Source: Owenia fusiformis | Taxonomy: Eukaryota; Annelida; Polychaeta; Sabellida; Oweniidae | DNA: 64,000 nt | NCBI GenBank assembly: GCA_903813345.2 | Contig: CAIIXF020000008.1 | Coordinates: forward strand, 31,150,867-31,214,866 | Direction of reading: 5' to 3' | In this document: positions 12,061-23,674 of the stretch, piece after piece | Layout: the number at the start of each line of letters is the position of its first letter | How positions within the stretch are numbered: position 1 is the stretch's first letter | Position numbers and translations under genes: made by a program | Notes under the pieces: model-generated | Seen by the model: only the letters and a program-made list of their open reading frames with translations | What the model was told of the DNA's origin: nothing | Databases searched by the model: none

Positions 12061-14637
12061 GTTTAAGTTTTTTGCATAACTATAAAAATGGGGGTTTGAA
12101 GTCAATAAAAATTCAGATTATTTCCTTTTATTTCGTCCATTTTCGTCCATTTTTCGAATTTTAGAACACGAATACGGGGAATTTCCTACGTTAGTTCCAG
12201 CCCGGCTCCACATGAGATCTTACACCTAATTAATTAGAGATAATTTCCGACGCGGCGTTCCCTGTCGATTGGTCATTGCTCGTTTTGTGATCAGCGTTCA
12301 AAAAATTACCAAAAGTATCTTTAATCAAGTGATGTATACATGAGAGAACTAATTAAAAAGATGATCAAAATTATGATTTGGATAAAACATGTGCCAGCCC
12401 TTACAGAAAATCATATTCCTTATTTCATCGCTGAGATATACGACTCGCCAAGTTCTAAGTGATGCTTAACTTAATAGTTTTGAACTACTTGGATTTCAAC
12501 GTCGTCCCTTTTTCTAGTCTTGATCTTTTTGGGTATGTTATATCTAGCCCCCGGCCCGGACCTAGCCCCCGGACCTAGCCCCAATCAATATAAAAGAAAA
12601 GAATGGATAAGTGGCACATCTGTGTGCCTCCTACCCTAACAAAATCATACACACGTGTAAAGTACCTGTTTTGAAAATGGGTTGTAAACATACATTATTG
12701 CCGAGCGTAATATTTCAACAATAGCAAATTTACCAATAGGAAAAAGAAAATATTTGCGTTAATGAATACATAAGAATACAATTATATTCATCAATTTGTC
12801 TCGGAGTGAAACATTTGAAAAATACAATTACAATACAAAAGTCTATGAACCATTTAAAATCTTGTCAAAACATACACACAAAGAAAAGAGAATGTTGTGT
12901 CAATAGCACCCCCGGGGGCTTGATATTTACAATTAGAATATATGAAACATATTTGTTATTAACTATAAGTACATACCATCTTGACTTGCGTTGAAGGTAT
13001 TTCATGAAAGAAAGCCAACGAGAAATGCAAATAATGAGAAAAAAGATTATATACCAAATCATTTTTTCAAATAAGCAATCCAAATAGCAAGGGGTAACGA
13101 AACAATTTTCCCTTTAAAGTTACCACATCGTGAGAAATCATAGCATATAAGTTCCTTTCGAGTTAAAAAACAGAAAGATGTGTAGCAGAATGAAAGTACG
13201 AAATAATTTCAGGTAGTTTCTATTGAAGGGCTTGTTGCTGTCATTATCGTCCAAAATTACCACAAAATAGTTTTAATTCATAATGATTCAAACATATGAC
13301 TTGCGAAATAAATATATTTTGACATATACCTTCTTTTCTAAATAGCGAATAGATGAATTGCCATTTAGTTTTGAAATCATCACCTGCTGACGAGGTGAGG
13401 ATTCTTTTAGAGCTCCGAATTATTTTCAGAAAGAAGGTCAGTACTAGTATTGATGGTGCAAGTTATGTCTCAGTCACATTTGCTGCATATTTCTCGATTT
13501 TGTGGAACTACGGCCGCCTTTCAATTACACATTGACATGAAAAAAACATCAAAATGTAGTTAAAGGGTTCGCTAAATTCTGGTTTACTAGAAAATATAAT
13601 AAAAATACATTTATACAGAGCCAACATACCAACGGTATCTTGAAAACATCATATAGGCTCTATGGCCAAGGCCTACAGCATCACAGAAGAAAGCATTGAT
13701 TGTTTTGCTTCAAGTTTCATAGATGTCGTCATTGACTATACTTTTGAGTTTGAGTGTATACTATTTAAGAGACATCTTTTAAAACCAAACATGTTTAAAT
13801 CCTTTTTTACATGGCAACTACCTGATTTGAATAGAATTCAACCATATTCTCAAAAAAACATGACGTCATTAATTGAAGACATTAAAAATAAAAGCTTTTG
13901 GCCTACATATTTCTTCTTTTTAAAGTGGTGGTAGTGGTAGTGGTAGCAGTATTTGTCAAGTGGTAGAGGTAGTAGTATTTGTTTAGTGGTAGTGGTAGTA
14001 GTATTTGTTTAAGTCCCACATATCTCTTTGGCACCAAGCCTTGTCGGCTTAGGTGAGACTATAAAGTTTAATACATTAAAATTCATTTTTAAAATGGTTT
14101 ATAAAATATAAGCAATTTATCAATATTAACCATTATGTTTCATTATATTAATCAATGTATTGGCTAATGTCCTATATAGGTTGGAGTTAGTGCAACAGGC
14201 CAAAAGACAACTCTAGTGAATTAGTTCAGGTAATCAAATTTTAAGATGGGAAGATCTGCAAACGTCTTTACCCTGATTGAGGGTATTCTCACTAGATATT
14301 AACACGGGCGTATTTGATATCATTGTGAGAACTCGTACCTCCTCAGACTTATATAACCTGACTTACCCTTAATGTTCGACAGAAAAGAGATGATTGAAAC
14401 TAAATCACAAAATGCAATTTATTTTTCAAACCCTTTCAAATATTACAAAGTAAATCCCAAAATATTAGAGACATAATATGTTGTCAAAAAATATATAAAT
14501 AACATTTTGTCAGAGAAAGTTTGCGTTGACATCTCGAAACATGTTTTAGTATCACTCAATAAGCCACTACTTTTATATGCTGCAATCCTAAATGAGTACA
14601 TGAAGTGGACCATGTCAAAACTGAAAGACTGAAAGGC
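12061..14637. other. Intergenic; no gene seen
   Basis: This lies between the divergent Six4/5 5' end and the FReD gene 3' end. It contains a short direct repeat of CCTAGCCCCCGG near 12545-12585 and a GTGGTAGTGGTAGTAGTATT repeat at 13925-14011. No open frame has recognisable content. Confidence 0.5.
13925..14011. repeat. Short minisatellite, GTGGTAG-based
   Basis: About two and a half copies of a 36 bp unit made of GTGGTAGTGGTAGTAG followed by TATTTGTTTA. Confidence 0.8.
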
Positions 14638-14848
14638 CAGGCCCATAGCCAGGGGGATCGATGGGTTCGAGCGACCCCCCCCCCCCCCAGGCCAAAAAAT
14701 CGTTCAAAATCATGCAGTTTTTCACCATTCTGAGCACTTTTTAAGTGAATTTGGCCATTTTTGGACCAAACTTGTCACAAGTGAACCCCCCTGGAATTTT
14801 TCAAAAAGTGCCCCCCCCCCCTCCCGGCAAATCCTGACTACGGGCCTG
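14638..14848. mobile_element. MITE of the CAGGCCCGTAGCCAGG family, copy 1
   Basis: The ends are inverted (CAGGCCCATAGCCAGG and, reversed, CAGGCCCGTAGTCAGG). The body matches the copy at 56151-56326, including a shared ATCATGCAGTTTTTCACCAT segment and poly-C tracts near both ends. It ends 12 bases beyond the stop codon of the FReD gene, so it lies in that gene's 3' UTR. Confidence 0.85.
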
Positions 14849-14860
14849 AAGGCTATATTT

Positions 14861-15022
14861 TTAAATAGGTCGAATTTTGATCTTTGCCTCTTTGAAAGAA
14901 TAGCGGTGATTGTAAGTAACTCCAGGAAGTTTTCCCTTCCACATTGCCCAAGTTATACAATTATACGGACAGGGAGTTTTCGAGTATCTGCCAAAGATGG
15001 ATCCTTGGAGACCGTTACATTC
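14861..15022 (-). pseudogene. FReD last-exon fragment, C-terminal 53 residues and stop
   Basis: Translation on minus from GAATGTAACGG gives ECNGLQG, then an ITWAMWKG segment, YSFKEAKIKIRP and TAA at 14861-14863. This is the standard end of a fibrinogen C-terminal domain, including its fourth cysteine. It is separated from the rest of the domain by the insertion at 15029-18824. Confidence 0.9.
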
Positions 15023-18000
15023 ATTATAGGGGGGGGGGGGGGTGTATAGAGATATTGTATATCGTATAAGAGGCTGAAAATTTATTGTATATTGTATAAG
15101 AGGGGGCAAAATTTATCGTATATGGTATAAGAGGTGTAAAAAATATGGTATATGATATTTTAGAAAATATGGTATATGGTATCTAGAATTAAAGAAGGCT
15201 AATTATGAAGAAATTGTACCCTAAAGTTCCCCCATTGTGCCAACTCTCTTACTGTAACCGTGTTGGAAAAACATGGAAAAGTTAGTCTCTATAATTGTTT
15301 TCAAATTCCAGGTCAATCGATACTGTTAGTTTAGAGAAAATCCCTCTCAAACTAAGAGTTTTGTGCCCTTTTCATTCAAATTTTCACAGGAGGTGTTAAA
15401 GAAGAATCACGCCCGGTGATCAGAAGAAATGAATGGAGGGGGGAGTAGATCTAGCTGATTTTCGGTAGAAAATTTAACAAATCTTGAAGATTTATTTTTT
15501 CAAGAGAAAGTTTACAATTGAATGGCTAAATGAATAGACGCAGTGGACGGGGGAATATGTTAGGTCTTTTTGATTTTTTTTAACTGTGGAGTTCTAAAAT
15601 AAAAGATCTATTAAAAAAGTGCAGCGTTGCCAACATGCAAATGCCAATGTTTTTGCTATAAATCAACCAACAGGGGTCTCCACGACCTGTAATAAATACT
15701 TGTAGGTGAAGTAATTATCACAAAACTATTGGGTTTTGTAAAACATGTTACCATACGTTATATAAAAAGTAATCGAAAATTATTAAAATTGAATGGAGGG
15801 GGGGAGTAATTTGTCTATAAGACATATGAAAACTTCCAATAAATCCATATGTCCCCATTTTTCACTTTTCAGAGTTGTAACATCAAGTAACTGAGTAAGT
15901 GACTTCATTTTTCAAGTACACGAATTTGTGGAAATTTCTTCCACCTTAAAGACATTTTACTCCCCCCCCCCCTCCGTTCACTCCCCCCCCCCTCCGTTCA
16001 ATTTTAATTATTTTAGATTATTTTTTATCCATCATTTGGAAAATTATTTTAAAAAACCGGCAATGAATTTTGTGATATAAAAATGTCGCTTATATATTTA
16101 TTACATGTCGTGCAGACCATTGTTGCTTGATTTATAGCAAAAACATTGGCATTTGCACGTTGGCGACGCTGCGCCTTTTTTAATAGACCTTTTATCTTAG
16201 AACTCCATCAGTTCAAAAAAAATCCAAGAAGACCTAACATAGCCATTCAATTGTAAACTTTTGCTTGAAAAAATAAATCTTCAACATTTGTTGAATTTAC
16301 CGAAAATCAGCTACTCCCCCTCCGTTCATTTCATCAGATCACCGGGCGTGAGACTGCCAAATGTCATTGACCATCTTAACTTTGATGAAAAATATGGTCA
16401 CTATGGCTACTCGTATTTCGGGGTATGTGGGATAAATCATGAAAATATTTGAGTATAAAGTGTCCATACAGCGCATGTTTTAATACAAGCATCACAATGC
16501 TAATATAGCATAATATAGCAAAAGGTGTTTATTTGGTCTTCAAACCGTCATGTGTTGGATTTCGGCTATTTATTGGGGATTTGAACAGGTGCATATGTTA
16601 GGCCAATGCATTAACTCCAGATCAAGCACTCATAGAGGTAATAAAATAATTTGAACCTTGAGACAGGGAAGGTTTTTCTGAAATGTTGTCCTTATTTTCA
16701 GCCCTTTCCACATATGTTTTTTCAATGTTTGATGCACCAATATGTTGCACTTTGAGACACAGTTACAGGCCTGTCAACTTGGAAACACCTAACATGAGTG
16801 ACTTGGAAATGTTGAACACCTCCCCTCAAAATGTGGACACCTTGGTCCAAATCTGAACACCTTGATCCAAATTTTGAACACCTTGGATTAAATTTTATTA
16901 CATCTTGCCAAATTTTGAACACCTCAAATTTTTCGCACTCGCTACGCTCGCGTTTATAACATCCGTCAAAGGGGGGGGGGGGGGTAGGTACGAAATATTT
17001 GGAACGGAATGCGTGACATATACGCAATTCGCGTGAAAAGTCCGAACGAAATGCGTACGTTTTTTTCCGGCGTTCGTATTTTTACTGTGTAGACGATCTT
17101 TTTTAAAAAAGTTTCGACAGAAATATTTTTGCTTGACAATTACCAGGTAAAATGCGTATTTGCGTGACATTTTCTGTCACGCAAAAATAACTGGCGTGAC
17201 TTCAAATTCTTCAGCAAATGCGTGACAAATACGCAAATTGCGGGACAGTTGACAGGCCTGCAGTTAACCTCTAAAATATAATTTATTTGGGATAAAGTGG
17301 AAAACAGTACATGTATTTCCCATGTTATTTTCCCATAGGGAAAACTCATGTGATCCAGCTTAATTTTGGTCATCCAAAATTGATATCTTTAAAACCCCTG
17401 CATGAATCATATTTTCATTTAAAGATCTTAACCATGTCTCAAAACGCAACAGAGTGATCGATGCAACAAACATTGAAAAACAGGTGTGGAAAGGGCTGGA
17501 AATCAGGACAACATTACAGAAAAACATGTTGATGGGGTGTTTGCACCTTCCCTGTCTTAAAGTCCAAATTATTTTATAATCTCTATGACTGCTTGTCCTG
17601 GAGTTAATGCATTGGCCTAACATATGCACCTGTTCAAATCCTCAGAAAATAGCCAAAATCCAATATATGACTGAAATCTGTTGCGATACCGTCCGTGGTC
17701 CTTTAAAAGAAAGTTATTTCTATTTACATAGAGTAGTTTTCATTCTCATCAATACATCTTTGCCTTGAAATCATTTGTGAAACATGTGGTTTGACCTTCA
17801 TAGAAATTTGCTTAATTTTGACACACCTTTGTTTAACTTATACTGTCTTTGAGGCTGCCTTATCTGAAACCCCGAAGTGTCTCATGTTTCAAATGTTTAA
17901 ACAATCAAGTCTCATCCTGCCTTTATTTCAAACTCTAGTTTCCAGACTCGAGTCCAATCAAAAATGAATTATCTACATGGAAGTTTGTGAAGTCCTTTAT

Positions 18001-21000
18001 TTCTGAAACTGTTTTAAATACTTAATATTTTCCAGGTAACTGCTTTACAAAATTATTGTGCATTGTGAATCTTCATTATCTAATTGATAAATATTTTCCT
18101 CAGCAAACTTTATTTTCATAGAACACATGATGAATCTTTTATTCAACATTCTCAATTTTGCATCAATTATGTTTCAAGAATTTTTATCCCTGGCTCACAA
18201 TGAAGGACATTTAAATAAGTCATGGGAAAGTAGGTCACAAGAAAGAGGAGCACTGGGTTCCACCCATTCCAATGATGCAGGTTTTGTGCTAATTTTGAAT
18301 ATCTTTATGGTACTTTTACAGGTAATGGGCTAATGGCTTTAGCAAATTGCAGCAATGTCATAGTTAGTTTTTTTGGTCAAAGTAGGTTGCTAAATCACTA
18401 AAGAGAAATCATGAATCTTATATCATAAATGTGTTTTAAATCAACTTGTTTACCTGAAAATAAAATGTGGTCACAGCTTTGTGGTCACAGCTTTTCTGAT
18501 GCTGATGTACCCGAATGGTGTCTAATTCATAATGTAATAAATGAAATCATTGTGGTATGTATGTGGAGTCTAGTTGCCTTATAATAATACATTTACTTTA
18601 GTACATGGATTCTCTCCTAATATAATATTATTTCCTTATAAATATCCAAACTTTAATCAAAAGCAGTTTCAAAATTATCGTATATTGTATTTCACCTATA
18701 ATATCGTATATGGTATAAGAGCTGTGAAAAATATTGTATATGGTGAAAAAATATTGTATATGGTATAAGAGAGCTGAAAAATATTGTATATGCATTTCCA
18801 AGACCCTCTATACACCCCCCCCCCATTATACCAATATGGCCCAGTATATGCTACCGCACAATTAACTCCAACATGATTATCATTATCAGAATCCTTCGTG
18901 GAAAATTGTTGACCGTTCGACCATTTCATAGAATGACCTGCTGTACCACTATAACTATCAATAGTTAATCTGTATTTGTCTGTCTCATCACTAATATTAA
19001 AGGTGTTGTATTCAGCATATCGTGTCTCATTCTCCCATGTTGTGAGTTCAAACCTGACCTTGTACCTCTTCTGTTGCAACACAGACACAATATTGTCCAG
19101 TCCAACGAAGTGTTCTTTCTTAACATCACCGAAGCCATGTTTATAAGCTGCCCACTCCAGGTTAAAGTCGACACTCCCATCATAGCGGTATGCAAGAATA
19201 AGCCAACCAGCTTCACACTTTGCAAGAAACCATCTACCGGTGCTGGTGGTAATGTTATGAACACCATCTGATTGTCCATTGCAATCGCCTGCTACAGGAA
19301 TCTCTTCGTTGTTAGGTTGTTCTAGAAATAGTAAAGAATGTACTTGATACAGTATATGCTGGAAAGGTTTGAAACAGGATTTGGTCTGTAAGAAGCTGGG
19401 ATAAGAATACTACTGTTGTACATTGCAAACTTCTACTGTAGGGATTTTATCAATCTGTTTTAGAAATAATGAAGAATGTGTCATAAGCTGGTCGGTTTGA
19501 AACAAAATTTGAACTCTTCTGTGCAATTATGTGAGACTTCATGGGTCTTTTTATGATACTATAGTAGAATTATACATGAACTTAATGGTTTATCTGTACC
19601 TTTATTTGTTTGATCATCTGGCCCTGTGCGGCATGTCTCTGCTAGCTAGTTTCTTCATTTCTTCTTTCATTTCATCAAGACCTCCTTTCAATGTTTCAAA
19701 AGACGTTGTGTTGCATTTTCCTGTTAGAAGGGACAACATTTTCAAAACATTAAGTGTTGCGGCTTATTTTATGGTTCATCTTACAGTTGAATAATTGCTA
19801 AATCATTATATTAATTAGACCATACATGTAATTAAATCAATCAAGCCGGAATGAAATAATTCATTTGAATGACGTCACACCCCTTCCCCTTTTCCAGTTC
19901 AACTTTTGCCAAATAACCTTCAAAATCGAATGATCACCCTATAATAAAGTTAAAACTTTAAATCGTCATAGAATGAGGAGTGTAAAATTGTTACAATTTA
20001 TAAAAATATCTTCACTTGTTTCTATTTTTCTAGTGGCTTCAAGTGAAAAATAAGCAAAAAACGTATTTAGAGGTAAAATACTATTAAGAAAAATACCTTG
20101 TGCAATAGCATCGTCAGTCGTTCCCAATTCATCATATTTGCAGCTCTTTAGTTGTTCTTTAATGACTTTAAACATCTCGGACGATTTATTACAAACTGTA
20201 AGTATAGTTACTTATATTATTGTACAATAATATGCAATAACTACTTTGTTTTACTCAAAACACTAATTACATTTACTTATTCATTTCAACGGGAACCTAG
20301 GCTACGACCGTATTATCCCACTGGCTGGTCAGGCCATATTTTTCTTTTAAATTGATTTGTAGTTTTCGCCATTTTAAAGCGAGTCATGGCTCATTTGAAA
20401 GGTCTCTTTGTGCTTTTTAAGAAAAACAAAAGATCAAAACATTGAAATAATCAGTGATAAGACCCATTTTCCTGTGGCCTGGTTCTTATATTGAAATCGA
20501 CATTTACGGTTGGCCATTCTAAAGAGAATGTAACGATAACGGCCGTCAACTCTTTCTGTTACTGACCAGCGAATAAGTAATGTAAATGAGCATTCCTTTG
20601 ATAAATGTACACGTGTCTTATAAGTGCATATGTCTGACAAGTTAATTTTTGTGTGAATAAGTATTTGCATGATAGCAATGAATGTCAGTAAGAATGTGAG
20701 TAGATGAATGATTAATTTAGGTAAGTATATTTACAATTACATAAAAACTCATTACATAATACAAAGCATAACACAACACCAAAGCCAAAAATATAGAAAC
20801 AGTCTTTGCAGCATGACATAACATAAGAAGGGTGTTCATCTTATATATTATCAGATCAATATTAGTCAAAACGAATAATGCATGTTATTAATTGTAAATG
20901 TAATTATCTAGGAATAGAAAAAGAAAATATATGTCTGACAAGATTCTTACCTTCAGAATCAACTGGAACGTAACTGTTATCTTGGTGGAAGCCTTTCAAT

Positions 21001-22117
21001 TGAACTTGGATTGCTTGGAACATCGCGGATGTCTTATTGCAGTCTGAAAATACAGTACAGAATCTTTATTCAAGTTATAATCTAACAAAAATATAATATG
21101 ATATGATATATTGACACATCAGAAATAAGTCATTAAAAAGGTTAAAACTTTACTGATTGGCGATTGTTTATGCCTGTCACTTGTGAGACTTGGATTGTTT
21201 GGGTAAGTGACCAATGCATTGCACATATTTCCAACATTTTATCCAGACAATCAATTAATTTTTATTCAACAATACAATGAGTAATGTAAGGATGTATCTT
21301 AATGCTGCAATAGACTGCCCATATCCATTCGTTTGACTTCGTTTTGAAAAATAGAGCTTCGTCTTCGTTACTTTTGAACTAATCTATGTACCAAGGGTAC
21401 AGAGCCTGCGATCAGGTTTTAGAAACATTATAACGGCGGACTATCTTGTGGACTTATTTATTGCCTTCATATTTTTTGATTCTATTGTCTTATAGTATGG
21501 CCGCCTTGATACCCTTTGCATCGTTAACAAGACTCTATACGCGCAGGGTACGGCTTTGTGTTACCGTTTTACGGAGTAAGCCTACTTAATTCGAAGTATC
21601 TATGATCGTGCCAATGTTACTGTATTAATAAATGAACAAAAATATTTTAAAAATACAATTTCGCTCTTTTTAATGTAGTAATATCAGATTAATTCAAATC
21701 ATTTAATCAAAGACTTTCTTGAAGCAATAGTTGGAATTTACCTTCTGAGCTAAGTGGTACATCAGCCTTAGTGGCAGCTTTTAAAGCGTTGTTGCTTGTA
21801 AGTTCATTCAGTTGTCTTTTCATTTCAATCATCGATTCCATCAATTCAAGAAGATTATCACGAATGTCTGCTTCACCTAGCCTTAGATTGGCCACCTCGT
21901 CTCTAATACTCGCCGAATCTTCTTTCAGATCAACTTTCAATTTTTCAATTGAGATTTGTATTGCATCTTCGAGGTTATCAATTTCAGCTGTCAGAGTGAC
22001 TCCTTGTCCGGTTCCTTGACCTCCACCGCTTGGTTTCTTCCATTTAGATTTAGTTTCCGCAACTAGGAAAAGGCAAAGACAACAAATTGCCCAACTGTAT
22101 ACGTTGCAACGCTGCAT
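14861..22117 (-). CDS. Secreted fibrinogen-domain (FReD) protein, insertion-split
   Basis: Exons on the minus strand are 21742-22117, 20951-21043, 20097-20195 and a last exon in two pieces, 18825-19321 and 14861-15022. All internal junctions are GT-AG and phase 1. The protein has a signal peptide (Cys/Leu-rich residues 1-20), a Gly-rich stretch, a coiled coil, two short CNK-start exons and a C-terminal fibrinogen domain. Domain landmarks are DGSVDFNLEW, the calcium-site motif DSDNDNH, NCA, ECNG and a C-terminal KIKIRP. All four domain cysteines are present. The family includes ficolin-like lectins and other secreted recognition proteins; the ligand here is unknown. A 3.8 kb element with a 6 bp target duplication separates TGGTATAAT from GAATGT. 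Without it, and with one duplication, the frame is continuous at 408 codons plus stop. As it stands the gene is probably broken, or is an insertion allele. Confidence 0.85.
15407..16351. mobile_element. Foldback element with arms of about 400 bp
   Basis: The left end TCACGCCCGGTGATC pairs with the right end GATCACCGGGCGTGA. The arms, about 15407-15811 and 15955-16351, remain complementary throughout. They include matching GAATGGAGGGGGG/CCCCCTCCGTTC blocks and ATTGGCATTTGCA. Only a short loop is left. It is nested in the FReD insertion and has no coding capacity. Confidence 0.85.
16543..17680. mobile_element. Inverted-repeat element interrupted by a nested MITE
   Basis: The left arm, about 16543-16750, includes GGTGCATATGTTAGGCCAA and GCATTAACTCCAG. 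It pairs with the right arm at about 17455-17680, which includes GGAGTTAATGCATTGGCC and ACATATGCACC. The loop holds a separate element at 16766-17260. The limits are approximate because the outermost termini are degenerate. Confidence 0.7.
16766..17260. mobile_element. MITE with CAGGCCTGTCAACT termini and 6 bp TSD
   Basis: It begins CAGGCCTGTCAACTT and ends AGTTGACAGGCCTG. It is flanked by CAGTTA at 16760-16765 and at 17261-17266. The interior has repeated TTTGAACACCTTGG-type segments and a G run near 16971-16984. No transposase is present. Confidence 0.85.
18825..19321 (-). pseudogene. FReD last-exon fragment, main part of the fibrinogen domain
   Basis: The acceptor TATTTCTAG precedes AACAACC. 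The reading frame gives DCNGQSDG, WFLAKCEAGW, DGSVDFNLEW, YKHGFGD, DSDNDNH and NCAVAYTGPYWYN. It then enters the transposon at the TATAAT duplication. Residues translated beyond that point, starting with a Gly run, come from the insertion. The N-terminal half is divergent: CEAGWLILAYR stands where most family members have CDMxxxGGGWTVxQRR. Confidence 0.9.
19601..19720 (-). CDS. Third coiled-coil exon of the FReD gene with in-frame stop
   Basis: After an acceptor (CTTCTAACAG) the phase-1 frame reads KCNTTSFETLKGG, then a Glu/Lys-rich coiled coil, and stops at TGA 19614-19616. It matches the start of the two confirmed exons (CNKTSAMF and CNKSSEMF). AATAAA occurs on minus at 19606-19601. It may be an alternative terminal exon giving a secreted coiled-coil protein without a fibrinogen domain, or a decayed exon that is skipped. 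Skipping keeps the main frame. Confidence 0.45.
20097..20195 (-). CDS. FReD gene exon 3, coiled-coil segment
   Basis: This exon is 99 bases, phase 1 to phase 1, bounded by CTTACAG and CAAG|GTATTT. After the split codon it begins CNKSSEMFKVIKEQLKSC. It resembles exon 2 (CNKTSAMFQAIQVQLKG), so the two arose by duplication of a symmetric exon. Confidence 0.8.
20951..21043 (-). CDS. FReD gene exon 2, coiled-coil segment
   Basis: This exon is 93 bases, phase 1 to phase 1, bounded by TATTTTCAG and GAAG|GTAAG. It encodes a CNKTSAMFQAIQVQLKG start and an Asp/Ser/Val-rich end. Confidence 0.8.
21742..22117 (-). CDS. FReD gene exon 1, signal peptide and coiled coil
   Basis: The first ATG at 22117 opens a frame with a hydrophobic, Cys-rich leader (CCLCLFLVA near residues 12-20) and then KSKWKK. 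A Gly-rich linker (SGGGQGTGQG) is followed by about 80 residues of heptad-like coiled coil. The exon ends GAAG|GTAAAT after 125 codons plus one base. The protein is therefore secreted and likely trimerises. Confidence 0.8.
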
Positions 22118-23107
22118 GTTTATGATGATTTTTTATTAAAGATTTTCGAAGTTTTTAACAATTATTCAATTACGCAGATAAAAACGTTTTAATGGAACAT
22201 AATAAACATTTGTTGTCATTACATACCGTAATGGACATTACGGAGAATATGAAAGTTGAAAGCTGTTGTTCCCAATGTCGACGTTATCTTTGTTTGAAAC
22301 AATGAAATTCATGTTATAGCGGATTTGAATTGATAATTTTTAGCAAATGGGGAAAATTAATGAATCTGACTTTTCTTAGTAAACAACCATCTTCGTATGC
22401 CCAAAAATCATTTTATATGCCTTCCCGTCTCTTGTACACCCTTGACATCCTTCTTATACCCCGAACGCCCTAAAAGTCTTCCAGATGGTGCCCCGAACGT
22501 CCTTAGGACTCCCTCTTAAGTTCTCCATATGCCCTCGGCCTGCATCCTCCAACTGCCCCATAGGCTTAGGAAGATGGAAATAAATTTTAAACAAAGATAT
22601 GGCATAGCCGATCTGTGCTATTTATAAAAAAGTTACGAGAAGAAGATAGGCTAATACCGGATTCTGTCGGGTGCTGCCATAAACCAAGCACAGAAAATGC
22701 ATAATATGGCAAGCACTGAGTCACTGACCACACTGGCGGATGGCAAGCCCCCCCCCCTCCCTCCTGAGATGAGCCAAGAAAAATGGGCTAAAATTGTTCG
22801 CCTCAATTAGTGGGCCTTATGGGCATTATTGGGCCTTTTCGCCTTATTTTTTAATTTTGGCCAAACTTCCGAAAAGGGGGTTACGATTTTTTAATTTGGC
22901 CGGAAAGATTTTTTCAGACTTGAAACCTGCCCCCATTTGTTAGTTTCCAGATCAGTCCCTATTTATCCAAAATGCACGAAATTTTGTCATTATCTGTCAA
23001 TTTCTTGCAATTGACATACAAGTATGATGGGTAAAGATAGAAAAGATGGACGAATGACTGACCTAAGAAATACATAGATAGGTCAGTCTATCATGACATC
23101 TGCATTC
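22118..23107. other. Intergenic region between divergent FReD and AMPK beta genes
   Basis: No gene is seen. There is a run of CCCC-rich phrases at about 22430-22560. A GGGCCTT-rich stretch with a C run lies at about 22740-22935 and looks like degraded mobile DNA. The two flanking genes are transcribed away from each other, so both promoters should lie between 22118 and 23674. Confidence 0.5.
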
Positions 23108-23273
23108 CCGGTGTAAAAGGGTAGGTGAAATTATGGTCCTACTCTCCATTGATTTATATGGTGACCTCAATACAACTCTTTCCCTCATTATCTTATACGC
23201 AATCAAGGTCAGTAAGGGCCGTTAAGAAAGGGGACCATAATCCCTGGGGGACCATCATTTCTTTCACACCGGT
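23108..23273 (+). mobile_element. MITE, copy 2 of the CCGGTGTAAA family
   Basis: It starts CCCGGTGTAAAAGGG and ends CTTTCACACCGG. It is similar throughout to the copy at 10719-10882, sharing TTTATATGGTGACCTC, AGTAAGGGCCGTTAAGAA and GGGGGACCAT. It lies about 400 bases upstream of the AMPK beta start codon. Confidence 0.85.
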
Positions 23274-23306
23274 CCGGCAATGGTTCTCAGGGAATGTAAA
23301 CAAAGC

Positions 23307-23342
23307 CACGTGTGTTTTCTAGCCTGTCTCAAGTGACCTTGA
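23307..23342. promoter_or_regulatory. E-box and ERR-like half-site upstream of AMPK beta
   Basis: CACGTG is at 23307-23312. TGACCTTGA at 23334-23342 reads TCAAGGTCA on minus, an extended nuclear-receptor half-site of the ERR/SF-1 type. They are 330-370 bases before the AMPK beta ATG. Short motifs like these occur by chance, so this is only suggestive. Confidence 0.25.
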
Positions 23343-23674
23343 GAAATCCGCGAAGCACAAAGATCCGCCATATTTGTTTACAAGAAGGCACATGAAAATA
23401 TAAAGTGTTTTTCTGCCGTTTTCTACTTCATCTGAGCTAAAATCGATGATGGTTTGATAAAAAATAACAACTAAAGGAACAAGTTATACTTTTCCCGCAA
23501 GGTTTGACCTTTTTCATTCAGTCAACTTCTCATAATTCTGTATTGAAAAATTATCAAGGACACTTGTTTTTTATTTTTTTCGGAATCAGTTGCAGTTGAG
23601 CTTAGTTTAGTGGCCAGGTACGAGAAATACATAACGAAACGGAACGAACATAGGTCCACCAAGTATAGGCAACG

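Larger units (their letters stand above)
15029..18824. mobile_element. 3.8 kb transposon inserted in the FReD exon
   Basis: The ends are inverted repeats of a G run followed by TGTATAGAG (14 G at the left, 10 C at the right). They are flanked by the direct repeat ATTATA at 15023-15028 and 18825-18830. Both ends carry subterminal copies of TATTGTATATGGTATAAGAG in the same orientation. No transposase frame was found. The interior holds a foldback (15407-16351), a second inverted structure (about 16543-17680) and a further element nested in it (16766-17260). I cannot name the superfamily. Confidence 0.85.

Noticed and set aside
15029-18824. The DNA between the two FReD pieces as an ordinary intron
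   Set aside because: There is no GT at the left boundary in the coding frame and no AG at the right boundary. The ends are inverted repeats with a 6 bp direct duplication, which means insertion.
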